A DNA stretch of 64,000 bases from NCBI RefSeq assembly GCF_001625365.1, contig NZ_LJJF01000001.1, positions 3,046,501 to 3,110,500 of the forward strand. Reading direction: 5' to 3'. Every line of letters begins with the position of its first letter. The stretch's first letter is position 1. The notes under the pieces are model-generated. The model did no database searches and was not told the DNA's origin. It saw nothing but the letters and a program-made list of their open reading frames with translations. Of the stretch, positions 1 to 8,960 are shown piece after piece. A program made the translations under genes and the position numbers. This stretch comes from Streptomyces sp. MJM8645. GTDB lineage: Bacteria; Actinomycetota; Actinomycetes; Streptomycetales; Streptomycetaceae.

Positions 1-294
1 CCGGGGCGGCGGCACGAAGGAGGTGGTTGCGGTGGATACCGGCCGACCATGCAGTACCGGCAGCTCTACCCGGCCCCGACTTCCCCGTACCCCTCGCCAC
101 GCAGGCTGAACCGGCTGATCCAGCCGAGGTAGCCCGGGCAGGCCGGACGCGGACGAACCGGCCGGGAGAGCACCCTCACCCCCCTTCACCGGTGTTCTTC
201 GCCGTCGCACCACGGCCGCCCGCTCCTCCCCCGCCTTCCGACCGGGGGGACCCCTACGCCGCTGTGCGGCGGCTCCTGTTCCAGGGAGCCTGCC
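1..294 (+). promoter_or_regulatory. Long leader region of corA with an SD-led mini-ORF and an RBS hairpin
   Basis: No conventional gene fits here. Bases 17-24 are a near-perfect Shine-Dalgarno (AAGGAGGT), eight bases before a GTG at 32 that opens a 25-codon ORF ending at 109. Just before corA two hairpins follow each other: 258-262 with 266-270, and 271-276 (GGCTCC) with 285-290 (GGAGCC). The second hides the corA ribosome binding site at 284-288. The layout resembles a translational attenuator. I see no match to the known M-box magnesium riboswitch. Function is inferred only. Confidence 0.4.
32..109 (+). CDS. Possible 25-aa leader peptide upstream of corA
   Basis: A GTG codon follows the strongest Shine-Dalgarno sequence visible in the first kilobase (AAGGAGGT, 8-base spacing). 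The reading frame runs 25 codons to a TGA at 107-109. The peptide is rich in Pro, Arg, Thr and Ser, and its third codon positions are not strongly G/C-biased, so ordinary coding selection is not evident. It may be a leader peptide linked to corA expression, or the true start of the transcript may make it irrelevant. No homologue is recognised. Confidence 0.3.
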   Translation: MDTGRPCSTGSSTRPRLPRTPRHAG

Positions 295-1416
<1,122 letters not shown>

Positions 1417-1439
1417 CCGCCCGTGGCGCCCGCCGACCG

Positions 1440-2366
1440 CTACCGCCGGCCGCCGCGGGCGACCAGGACCAGGCCCACCAGGATCAGCACCACCGCCGGA
1501 TACGCCGCCACCGGGGGCCACTGGCCGAGCCACAGGGCGGCGATCAGGGCCGCGCCCGGCGTCTCCAGCAGGATCGCGGTGGAGGTGATCGACGGGCCGA
1601 GGCTGCGCACCACGCGGTTGCTCAGCGAGTGGCCGAGCAGTTGGGCGGCGACCATCAGCAGCACGATCTGCCACCACACCCCGGCCGGCCAGCCGGCCAG
1701 CGGCGTCCCGGCGACCAGGCAGATCGCCAGCAGGCCCACCGCCGTGGTGGCGTAGCAGACCAGCGTGTACGCGGTGGTGCTGACGGTCTTGCGGACCTCC
1801 GCGCCCAGCAGCATGTACCCGGCGGCGGCCAGGCCCGCGCCGAGGGCGAGCGCGTCGCCGAGCAGCGCGCGCGGGGAGAGCGAGAGGTCGACGCCGGTCA
1901 GCACCAGCACGCCGGCGAAGGCCACGCCCGTACCGAGCCAGACCATCCGGGGGGCGCGGACGCCGAGCAGTCGCATCAGCAGGATGGTCCACAGCGGGGT
2001 GGTGGTGACCAGGGCGGTCGCCGAGGCCACCGAGGTCATCCGCAGGCTGGGCATCCAGAGCGCGAAGTGCACGGCGAGCAGTACGCCCGCCGCGATCGCG
2101 AGCAGCAGCGCCCGCCGGCCGATCCCGCGCAGTTCGGCGCGGTGGCGCAGCAGCGCGTACGGGCCGAGGACGCCGACCGACATGACGTTGCGCCAGAACG
2201 CGATCGCCAGCGCGGGCGCGGCGGTGGCGCTGATCAGCGGGCCGGACAGCGAGATGCCGGCGATGGAGACGGCGAGTAGCAGCAGGTCGGCGGTGGGGAG
2301 CGGGTGCGCCGGCTCGGTGGCGGTGGCGGCTGGTGCGGGTGCGGTCGCGGGCCGGGCGGCGGGCAC
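1440..2366 (-). CDS. EamA/DMT family transporter
   Basis: This 308-aa protein consists almost entirely of hydrophobic helices, about ten, arranged as two tandem EamA repeats. It begins with a short Pro/Ala-rich cytoplasmic tail. Such drug/metabolite transporters export amino acids, nucleosides or toxic metabolites; the substrate cannot be told from the sequence. I chose the GTG at 2366 because GAGGAG lies four bases upstream. Longer readings in this frame (up to 3092) run through the neighbouring gene and are shadows. It ends tail to tail with corA. Confidence 0.85.
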   Translation of the reverse strand: MPAARPATAPAPAATATEPAHPLPTADLLLLAVSIAGISLSGPLISATAAPALAIAFWRNVMSVGVLGPYALLRHRAELRGIGRRALLLAIAAGVLLAVHFALWMPSLRMTSVASATALVTTTPLWTILLMRLLGVRAPRMVWLGTGVAFAGVLVLTGVDLSLSPRALLGDALALGAGLAAAGYMLLGAEVRKTVSTTAYTLVCYATTAVGLLAICLVAGTPLAGWPAGVWWQIVLLMVAAQLLGHSLSNRVVRSLGPSITSTAILLETPGAALIAALWLGQWPPVAAYPAVVLILVGLVLVARGGRR

Positions 2367-2410
2367 GGCGCTCCTCTGCTGGTCACGTGGGCTGGGGCGA
2401 GGCGGGGGCC

Positions 2411-2471
2411 GGACTGAACCGGGCCGGGGCTGGACCGGCCCGGGCCGGGCTGGACCAGGCCGGGGCTGGGC
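2411..2471. repeat. Three degenerate 20-21 bp GC-rich tandem repeats
   Basis: The units at 2411-2431, 2432-2451 and 2452-2471 each begin GGAC and continue with a G/C tract around GGGCCGGGGCTG. They sit in the intergenic region between the divergent DMT transporter and the 2563 gene, upstream of both. The strand is rich in G runs, so slippage or quadruplex formation is plausible. No coding function is seen. Confidence 0.5.
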
Positions 2472-2562
2472 GCTCCTACGGTAAGGCCCGTGGCAAGCCG
2501 ATGGAACTGTCGCCCGACGGCTGAGACAACTCGTGGACGGCGGAGGTCGTACCCTGGGCGCC

Positions 2563-3102
2563 ATGGACCGTACGCCCGCCGCCGCGACCGCCGACGACCT
2601 CCTCGACCAGGCCCTGCTGGAGGAGGCCGCGAAGAAGTCCGGCCTCCTCTGGGTCCGCGCGGACGGCCAGGAGCAGGCCCGCCCGCTCTGGCACGCCTGG
2701 CACGACGGCGCCGTGGTGGTGGTCGGCGAGGGCGGCGAGCAGCCGCTGCACGGCCTGACCGCCGGATCCGGCGCGGTGGTGACCGTCCGCAGCAAGGACA
2801 AGGGCGGCCGGCTGACCGGCTGGAGCGCCCGGGTCTCGGAGCTGGCCCCGGGCGGCGAGGCCTGGCTGGGCGCCGTCGAGGAGCTCAAGGGCAAGCGGCT
2901 GAACGCGCCCGACACCGACACCATCACCGACCGCTGGGCCCGCGAGTGCCGGGTGCTGCGCCTGGAGCCCGCCGGAGCGCTGACCGAGCGTCCGGGCGCG
3001 ATGCCGGACGGCTCGCACGCCGCCCAGCCGATGCCCACCGCGGCCACCACCCGCCGCCCCGTCCCGGCCGGTCTGCCCAAACTGCTGTTCAAGCGCCGCT
3101 AA
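2563..3102 (+). CDS. Conserved hypothetical protein, possibly split-barrel fold
   Basis: This 179-aa soluble protein has no signal peptide or membrane segment. The middle (about residues 35-120) alternates short beta strands and contains RPLWHAW, VVVVGEGGEQ and VTVRSKDKGGRL, which loosely resembles FMN-binding split-barrel proteins. I cannot identify a cofactor site. The ATG at 2563 is preferred to the GTG at 2533. Neither has a well-placed ribosome site (GGAGG lies too far upstream of 2563), so the message could be leaderless. It lies head-on to the DMT transporter and 129 bases before the MgtE-like gene. Confidence 0.7.
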   Translation: MDRTPAAATADDLLDQALLEEAAKKSGLLWVRADGQEQARPLWHAWHDGAVVVVGEGGEQPLHGLTAGSGAVVTVRSKDKGGRLTGWSARVSELAPGGEAWLGAVEELKGKRLNAPDTDTITDRWARECRVLRLEPAGALTERPGAMPDGSHAAQPMPTAATTRRPVPAGLPKLLFKRR

Positions 3103-3231
3103 AGATTCACGCCCGGGACTCCTCGGCTGTGTACCGTGCCTCGTCGGGCCGGGCTCGCGACACGCGGGTAGCCTTGCCCGCAGGTGCGCCCCGGCGTACC
3201 CGGCACGGCGTCGAACGAGTAGAGGGAGTTC

Positions 3232-4527
3232 ATGGCAGGGCCAGGCACCCGGGTCTTCATCTCCCACCTCTCCGCCCTCGCCGTCTTCGACCCGAACGGC
3301 GACCAGGTCGGCCGGGTCCGTGACGTCGTCGTCTCGCTGCGGCTCGGCGGCCGCCCGCCGCGGGTCCTGGGCCTGGTGGTCGAGGTGGTCGGCCGGCGCC
3401 GGATCTTCCTGCCGATGACCCGGGTGACCAGCCTGGAGTCCGGCCAGGTGCTCGCCACCGGCGTGATCAACCTGCGGCGCTTCGAGCAGCGCCCGTCCGA
3501 GACCCTGGTGCTCGCCGAGCTGCTGGACCGCACCGTCACCTGGTCCAAGACCGGTGAGGACGTCACCGTGCTGGACGTCGGGATGGTGCAGACCCGGATG
3601 CGCGAGTGGGAGATCAGCAAGGTCTTCGTCCAGGTCGGCCGGGCCGGCCGGCTGCGCAAGGGCAAGGGCGAGCGGCTCACCCTGGACTGGCAGGACGTCA
3701 CCGGCTTCACGCTGCCCGAGCAGGACCAGGGCGCCGCCAACCTGCTCGCCACCTTCGACCAGCTGCGCGCCGCCGACCTCGCCAGCGTCATGCACCACCT
3801 GTCCGCCAAGCGCCGCGCCGAGGTGGCCGCCGCGCTCGACGACGAGCGGCTCGCCGACGTCCTGGAGGAACTGCCCGAGGACGACCAGGTCGAGATCATC
3901 GGCAAGCTCAAGGACGAACGCGCCGCCGACGTCCTGGAGGCGATGGACCCGGACGACGCCGCCGACCTGCTCTCCGAACTGCCCGACGACGAGGCCGAGC
4001 GGCTGCTCCAGCTGATGGAGCCGGACGAGGCCGAGCCCGTCCGCCGCCTGCTGTCGTACGAGGAGAACACCGCCGGCGGTCTGATGACCACCGAGCCGGT
4101 CGTGCTGGAGCCGGACGCGACCGTGGCCGAGGCGCTCGCCCGCATCCGGGTCTCCGACCACAAGCCCGCGCTCGCCGCGCAGGTGTACGTCTGCCGGCCG
4201 CCGAACGAGACCCCGACCGGCAAGTACCTGGGCACCGTGCACTTCCAGCGGCTGCTGCGCGAGCCGCCGTACGTGCTGGTCGGCTCGCTGGTCGACGACG
4301 ACCTGGACCCGCTGCCGCCGGACACCCCGCTGTCGCTGATCACCAGCTACCTGGCGACCTACAACCTGGTGTCCGCGCCGGTCGTCGACGAGGCCGACCA
4401 CCTGCTCGGCGCGGTGACCGTCGACGACGTGCTCGACCACCTGCTGCCGGAGGACTGGCGCGAGTCCGTCCTGCACGGCCACGACGACACGGACGGCACG
4501 AGGGAAGAGGTGCACGGTGGACGCTGA
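3232..4527 (+). CDS. MgtE N-domain and CBS domain protein without membrane domain
   Basis: This 431-aa protein has three parts. Residues 1-130 look like a PRC-barrel-type domain. Residues 169-275 are the acidic helical repeats of the MgtE N-domain, with many DDER, LPEDD and MDPDD motifs. About 282-425 form a CBS pair beginning TAGGLMT. In true MgtE channels a five-helix membrane domain follows; here the protein stops after the CBS pair. It is therefore a cytosolic Mg2+- or nucleotide-sensing relative, not a channel. The start has GAGGGAG eight bases upstream. It overlaps the DUF1003 gene by 11 bases, implying coupled translation and possibly a complex. Confidence 0.88.
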   Translation: MAGPGTRVFISHLSALAVFDPNGDQVGRVRDVVVSLRLGGRPPRVLGLVVEVVGRRRIFLPMTRVTSLESGQVLATGVINLRRFEQRPSETLVLAELLDRTVTWSKTGEDVTVLDVGMVQTRMREWEISKVFVQVGRAGRLRKGKGERLTLDWQDVTGFTLPEQDQGAANLLATFDQLRAADLASVMHHLSAKRRAEVAAALDDERLADVLEELPEDDQVEIIGKLKDERAADVLEAMDPDDAADLLSELPDDEAERLLQLMEPDEAEPVRRLLSYEENTAGGLMTTEPVVLEPDATVAEALARIRVSDHKPALAAQVYVCRPPNETPTGKYLGTVHFQRLLREPPYVLVGSLVDDDLDPLPPDTPLSLITSYLATYNLVSAPVVDEADHLLGAVTVDDVLDHLLPEDWRESVLHGHDDTDGTREEVHGGR

Positions 4528-5149
4528 CCGCAAGGGGCGGCGGGACGAGTCCCCCCGCCAACGCATCCAGAGCGAACTGCGGGAACTGCGCCAGCTGCGC
4601 GAACTGCGCGGCCGGGAGGGCGGCCGGGAGCGGCGCGCCGAGATCTCCGTGGCCGGCCCGGCCCGCACCCGGCTCGACCAGCCCCGCACCGCCCGGCCCG
4701 GGCTGATCTCGCTGCCCGCCTACGACCCGGAGGCGTTCGGCAAGCTCTCCGAACGGATCGCGCGGTTCCTGGGCACCGGCCGCTTCATCGTCTGGATGAC
4801 GGTGGTGATCATCATCTGGGTGGCCTGGAACACCCTGCTGCCGGAGAACGTGCGCTTCGACAGCTACCCCTTCATCTTCCTCACCCTGGTGCTGTCCCTC
4901 CAGGCCTCCTACGCGGCCCCGCTGATCCTGCTCGCGCAGAACCGCCAGGACAACCGGGACCGGGTCAACATGGAGCAGGACCGGGCCCGCAGCGACCGCA
5001 ACATCGCGGACACCGAGTACCTGACCCGCGAGGTCGCGGCACTGCGGCACGGGCTCGGCGAGGTCGCCACCCGAGACTTCATCCGCTCCGAACTCCAGTC
5101 CCTGCTCAAGGAGATCGAGGAGCGCCGGGAGCCCTCCGGGACGCTGTGA
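4517..5149 (+). CDS. DUF1003 family membrane protein
   Basis: This 210-aa protein starts with a charged Arg/Glu-rich N-terminus (1-60). Two membrane helices follow at about 90-108 and 117-140, joined by the short PENVRFDSYPF loop typical of DUF1003. The C-terminal AQNRQDNRDR motif leads into a charged helix that could form a coiled coil. The GTG start at 4517 lies inside the 3' end of the MgtE-like gene. The molecular role of DUF1003 is not established. The tight coupling to a Mg2+-sensing-type domain suggests it could be that protein's membrane partner. Confidence 0.88.
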   Translation: MDADRKGRRDESPRQRIQSELRELRQLRELRGREGGRERRAEISVAGPARTRLDQPRTARPGLISLPAYDPEAFGKLSERIARFLGTGRFIVWMTVVIIIWVAWNTLLPENVRFDSYPFIFLTLVLSLQASYAAPLILLAQNRQDNRDRVNMEQDRARSDRNIADTEYLTREVAALRHGLGEVATRDFIRSELQSLLKEIEERREPSGTL

Positions 5150-5205
5150 CCGGCGGCACGCTACCGGCGGGTTAGGGGATCCCCCGAGCGCCGTACCATC
5201 AAGGC

Positions 5206-6366
5206 ATGGCCAACGAGACAGAGGTCGCGGCCGGCGTCACGGAGGAGTCCGTACGCCAGGCGCTGGCGACCGTCAACGACCCGGAGATCAACCGCCCGAT
5301 CACCGAGATCGGCATGGTGAAATCGGTCGGGATCGCCGAGGACGGCGCGGTGCGCGTCGCGGTCTACCTGACCGTCTCCGGCTGCCCGATGCGCGACACC
5401 ATCGTCACCCGGGTCCGCGAAGCGGTCGGCCGCGTGCCCGGTGTGACCGGCGTCGAGGTCGAGCTCGACGTGATGAGCGACGAGCAGCGCAAGGAGCTCT
5501 CCCAGCTGCTGCGCGGCGGCGCCCCCGAGCGGGAGATCCCGTTCGCCAAGCCGGGCACGCTGACCCGGGTCTACGCCGTCGCCTCCGGCAAGGGCGGCGT
5601 CGGCAAGTCCTCCGTCACGGTCAACCTGGCCGCCGCGATGGCCGCCGACGGCCTGAAGGTCGCCGTCGTGGACGCCGACATCTACGGCCACAGCGTGCCC
5701 CGCATGCTCGGCGTCGAGGGCCGGCCCACCCAGGTCCAGGACATGATCATGCCGCCGCAGTCGCACGGCGTGAAGGTCATCTCGATCGGCATGTTCACCC
5801 CGGGCAACGCCCCGGTGGTCTGGCGCGGCCCGATGCTGCACCGCGCGCTCCAGCAGTTCCTCGCCGACGTCTACTGGGGCGACCTGGACGTCCTGCTGCT
5901 GGACCTGCCGCCCGGCACCGGCGACATCGCGATCTCGGTGGCCCAGCTGGTCCCCAACGCGGAGATCCTGATCGTCACCACCCCGCAGATGGCCGCCGCC
6001 GAGGTGGCCGAGCGGGCCGGCACCATCGCGGTGCAGACCCACCAGAAGATCGTCGGCGTGATCGAGAACATGTCCGGCATGCCGTGCCCGCACTGCGACG
6101 AGATGATCGACGTCTTCGGCACCGGCGGCGGCCAGACCGTCGCGGACGCGCTCACCCGCACCGTCGGCGCGACCGTCCCGGTGCTCGGCTCGATCCCGAT
6201 CGACGTGCGCCTGCGCGAGGGCGGCGACGACGGCCGCCCGGTCGTGCTCGCCGCCCCCGACTCCCCGGCCGGCGCCGCCCTGCGCGCCGTCGCCGGCAAG
6301 CTCGGCGGCCGCCAGCGCGGCCTCTCCGGGCTCTCCCTCGGGCTGACCCCGAAGAACAAGTTCTGA
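5206..6366 (+). CDS. mrp: Mrp/ApbC/NBP35 family iron-sulfur carrier ATPase
   Basis: This 386-aa cytosolic P-loop protein is thought to hold and transfer Fe-S clusters to apo-proteins. A DUF59/MIP18-like domain covers residues 10-90, including SGCPMRD. The deviant Walker A motif GKGGVGKS is at 128-135. CPHC at 294-297 is the conserved cysteine pair that binds the bridging cluster in the dimer. Length and order match bacterial Mrp. The gene stands alone, with a 56-base gap after the DUF1003 gene and a strong bidirectional terminator after its stop. Confidence 0.95.
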   Translation: MANETEVAAGVTEESVRQALATVNDPEINRPITEIGMVKSVGIAEDGAVRVAVYLTVSGCPMRDTIVTRVREAVGRVPGVTGVEVELDVMSDEQRKELSQLLRGGAPEREIPFAKPGTLTRVYAVASGKGGVGKSSVTVNLAAAMAADGLKVAVVDADIYGHSVPRMLGVEGRPTQVQDMIMPPQSHGVKVISIGMFTPGNAPVVWRGPMLHRALQQFLADVYWGDLDVLLLDLPPGTGDIAISVAQLVPNAEILIVTTPQMAAAEVAERAGTIAVQTHQKIVGVIENMSGMPCPHCDEMIDVFGTGGGQTVADALTRTVGATVPVLGSIPIDVRLREGGDDGRPVVLAAPDSPAGAALRAVAGKLGGRQRGLSGLSLGLTPKNKF

Positions 6367-6374
6367 CGACGCGT

Positions 6375-6417
6375 CGCCGAAGGGGCCGGGTGGTTCGACC
6401 ACCCGGCCCCTTCGGCG
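6375..6417. terminator. Bidirectional terminator between mrp and the 6437 gene
   Basis: A perfect 20-bp inverted repeat (6375-6394 with 6398-6417) with a TCG loop lies between two convergent genes. Its length and GC content suit a two-way factor-independent stop, although no T-tract follows on the plus side. Confidence 0.85.
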
Positions 6418-6436
6418 TGCTCGGCGTCCTCGCGCC

Positions 6437-7114
6437 CTACGGGCGGGTGTAGGCGGTCAGGTCGGGGGCGGTGGCGAAGCCGGCGCCGTAGGCGCTGACG
6501 CCGCGGCCGTAGGCACCGAGCAGGACGCCGGGGGCCTCGCCGGCGAGCACCCAGCCGTACTCGGACTCGCGGTAGCGGAAGGGCTGCGGCAGGCCGTTCA
6601 CCGGGAGGCTGAGGGTGGACCAGCCGGGGCCGGCCAGGTCGTCGGCGAGGTCCCACGCGAGGGTGCTCTGCTGGTCCAGCCAGTCCTGGCGCAGCGCGCG
6701 GTCGAGCTGGCCGGGCCAGGTCGAGGCGAGCAGGCCCGAGCCTGCCAGCCAGGCGGCGGAGGAGGCGGAGGTCGCCTCCAGGGTGCCGGTGTTGTCGGCG
6801 CTGCGGCGGCTGTCCCGGCGGGCCACCGTGACCACGACCGCGAACCTGCGCATGTCGCGCGGCTCGTACTGCCTGGCCGGCTCCTCGCCGTGGCCGAGGC
6901 TGCCGTAGTCGACGCTGCCGGGCGCCCCGGCCCGGGGGCCGCCGGCGCCGGCCTGCATCAGGTAGCGGCGGCCGGTCCAGCCGTCGTCCAGGCCGTACCA
7001 GGGGAAGTCGGCGGACAGGTAGGGCACCAGCGGGTCCGCCGGGCCGGCCTGTCCGCCGACCACCGGTCCGCCGGCCGTGGCCGTCGTCCCCACCGCCTGA
7101 CTCGTCGCGTCCAT
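6437..7114 (-). CDS. Conserved hypothetical protein
   Basis: This 225-aa protein has no obvious signal peptide or membrane helix. It is rich in Trp, Tyr and Gly (PWYGLDDGWTGRRYLM near 38-53; FRYRESEYGWVLAGEAPG near the C-terminus), suggesting a compact beta-rich fold. I do not recognise the family. GAGGAGG seven bases before the ATG supports the start. A CAAAC/GTTTG inverted repeat lies just upstream. It converges on mrp and precedes tatB's end by 222 bases. A role cannot be assigned. Confidence 0.75.
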   Translation of the reverse strand: MDATSQAVGTTATAGGPVVGGQAGPADPLVPYLSADFPWYGLDDGWTGRRYLMQAGAGGPRAGAPGSVDYGSLGHGEEPARQYEPRDMRRFAVVVTVARRDSRRSADNTGTLEATSASSAAWLAGSGLLASTWPGQLDRALRQDWLDQQSTLAWDLADDLAGPGWSTLSLPVNGLPQPFRYRESEYGWVLAGEAPGVLLGAYGRGVSAYGAGFATAPDLTAYTRP

Positions 7115-7127
7115 CCCCGGGCCTCCT

Positions 7128-7141
7128 CAAACACACGTTTG
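7128..7141. promoter_or_regulatory. CAAAC-ACAC-GTTTG inverted repeat
   Basis: This 14-base dyad, with five-base arms and a four-base spacer, sits directly upstream of the ribosome binding site of the 6437-7114 gene. Its position and symmetry suit a repressor operator. The regulator is unknown, and a chance dyad is possible. Confidence 0.3.
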
Positions 7142-7336
7142 CCTGCCGTGGCGCGCTCCCATCGTGGCGTACCGCGGCGTTCCCGGGAGCCGTTCCTGGT
7201 CCGCGACAGCGCGGAATGTGACGGACGGCTCAGCGGGAACAATCAGCACAATAGCGGCGCACACGCCGCCGCCCCGCTCAGCCGGGCGGCCGGGCGGGGC
7301 GGTGGCGTGGTCGTACGGGGCGTGACCGGGGGCCGG

Positions 7337-7774
7337 TCAGGTCGCGTCGGGGTCGAACGGGGGCCGCTCGCCGGGCTGCAACGGCGCCCCGGTGGAGGCC
7401 GCCACCGGGGCGGCGGCCTTCTCGAAGCTCACGCTGCCGTTGCGGCCGTTCACCGGCGCCGCCGGCTTGTCGTCCAGGACGGAGCGGATGTCGAGCGAGT
7501 CCTTCATCTCCTTGAGGCCCAGCGGGTCCTCTTCGTCGCCCAGGAGCTGCTTGCGGACGAAGGTCTTGGGGTTCAGGTCCTCGAACTCGAAGTCCTTGAA
7601 CTCGGGGCCCAGCTCGCTGCGGATGTCCTCCTTCGCGTTGTCGGCGAAGGAACGGACCTTCCGGATGAAGCCCATGGTGTCCTGGATCAACTTCGGGAGC
7701 TTGTCGGGGCCGAAGATGATGATCGCCATCACGGCCAGGGTCAGGATCTCCAGCCCGCCTACATCGCTGAACAC
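7337..7774 (-). CDS. tatB: Sec-independent protein translocase subunit TatB
   Basis: TatB is part of the twin-arginine translocase and helps TatC recognise folded substrates. This 145-aa protein has the family layout. A very short N-terminus carries Glu9 just before the single membrane helix (about 7-22). The GP hinge is at 22-23, followed by an amphipathic helix (KLPKLIQDTMGFIRKVRSF) and an acidic, disordered tail. In actinobacteria tatB is often the last gene of a sigE-rseA-htrA-tatB group. Here it follows the anti-sigma gene directly, after a 154-base gap. Confidence 0.94.
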   Translation of the reverse strand: MFSDVGGLEILTLAVMAIIIFGPDKLPKLIQDTMGFIRKVRSFADNAKEDIRSELGPEFKDFEFEDLNPKTFVRKQLLGDEEDPLGLKEMKDSLDIRSVLDDKPAAPVNGRNGSVSFEKAAAPVAASTGAPLQPGERPPFDPDAT

Positions 7775-7817
7775 CTAAGCTCCCTAGCTCGTCGGACGAC
7801 GGTCCCTACAGGGTAAT

Positions 7818-7879
7818 GGCCATCGGCGGGTCCATGGTCCACGCTGCGATGAAGCCGTGGTAAAGACCTGCCGATGGCC
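7818..7879. promoter_or_regulatory. 15-bp hairpin between the anti-sigma gene and tatB
   Basis: Bases 7818-7832 pair with 7865-7879 over 15 positions with one G-U pair. A smaller CCACG/CGTGG stem lies within the loop. It is the only structure in the gap where htrA is expected. It could be a terminator or attenuator that lowers read-through from the sigma operon into tatB, or protect an RNA end. Confidence 0.5.
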
Positions 7880-7928
7880 GAGATCGTCGCGACCGGGGCG
7901 CGAGCGGCGCTCCAGGCCCGGACAGGGC

Positions 7929-8960
7929 CTAGCGGGTCTGCTGGCGCAGTGCGGGCAGGCCGCCCGAGTTTCGCTCCGCGGCCGGCGGCGGCGTCGCGTC
8001 GCGGGTCGCGGCGACGGGGTGGGCCGGGAAGTCCACCGGGATCTGCGCGGTCATCGGGACCAGGCCCCCGCCGCGGCCCGTGCCGCCGCTGTTGCCGACC
8101 GTGCTGACCGGGTTGCCGTGCTGGTCCTCGCTCTGCGCGCTGAGGCCGCCGACCCCGCCGAGCGTGACCGCGGCGACCGAGAAGGCGCCCGCGGCAGCGA
8201 AGACGAAGCGGCGCCCGCGCGGCGCGGCGGAGCGTACGGAGGCGGCGGCCGGGCGGGGCCGGGCGGGGCTCTCGGGGCGGGCCGCGGCCTCGGGGCGGCC
8301 GTTGCGCCGGCCCATCAGGGGCCGCAGCACCGCGCTGCCGCGCCCGAACGCCCGCGGGTCGACCCCGGGCACCGGGGTGTCGGCGCCGAGCGCGCCCGTG
8401 CCGAAGGAGGCGCCGGCGCCGCGGCCGAAGGAGCCGCCGGTGAGCCGGCTGCCGCCGAGCGTGCCGCCGGCCGCGACCCCGCCGCCGGGCAGGTCGTCGT
8501 CGTCACCGCGGCTGCCGCGCCCGACGGGCCAGTCGGCGTCCGCCGGATCGTCCGCCGGCAGGGCCCCGACGGCCATCAGCCGGGCCATCAGGCCGGAGGA
8601 CGGGCCGGGGGTGCCGGTGCGGGTCAGCAGGTGCTTGACGGCCCGGCCCGCGTCGACCTCGGCGAGGCACTGCGGGCAGGTCGCCAGGTGGGCCTGGACG
8701 CGATCGCGCGAGTCGTGGCCGAGTTCGCCGTCCAGGAACGCGGAGAGGCGCTCACCGAGGTGGTGCTCCTCGGCGGCCGGCTCGGCGGGGCGCACCGGCA
8801 CCGCGCGCAACGCCGTCTCGCCCGGCAGCGGGAGCGCGGGCAGGACGGGCTCGCCCGGTTCGTCGCCGCCGCGGCGGCCGGGCAGGGCCCAGCCCCGCCT
8901 GGCCGCCGACCGGCCGGACGGGTCCGGCTGGCCCGGCCCGGACCGGCCGGTTCCGCTCAC
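7929..8960 (-). CDS. Membrane-linked zinc-finger anti-sigma factor (RseA type)
   Basis: This 343-aa protein carries a zf-HC2/ZAS domain at about 64-115 with His91, Cys95 and Cys98 in HLATCPQC, the zinc motif of anti-sigma factors. A long Gly/Pro-rich linker follows, then one membrane helix ([20 protein letters not shown], about 265-285) and a short outer tail. It should bind and silence the ECF sigma factor encoded just upstream. The two genes overlap by four bases (GTGA at 8957-8960), so they are translated together. The N-terminal 60 residues are low-complexity and could be non-conserved. Confidence 0.9.
   Translation of the reverse strand: MSGTGRSGPGQPDPSGRSAARRGWALPGRRGGDEPGEPVLPALPLPGETALRAVPVRPAEPAAEEHHLGERLSAFLDGELGHDSRDRVQAHLATCPQCLAEVDAGRAVKHLLTRTGTPGPSSGLMARLMAVGALPADDPADADWPVGRGSRGDDDDLPGGGVAAGGTLGGSRLTGGSFGRGAGASFGTGALGADTPVPGVDPRAFGRGSAVLRPLMGRRNGRPEAAARPESPARPRPAAASVRSAAPRGRRFVFAAAGAFSVAAVTLGGVGGLSAQSEDQHGNPVSTVGNSGGTGRGGGLVPMTAQIPVDFPAHPVAATRDATPPPAAERNSGGLPALRQQTR

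Noticed and set aside
1..294. M-box (ykoK) magnesium riboswitch before corA
   Set aside because: I could not find the conserved AGGTGAGGCTCC-type core of that class; only generic hairpins are visible.
2411..2471. CRISPR array
   Set aside because: Units are only about 20 bases, contiguous without spacers, and there are no cas genes.
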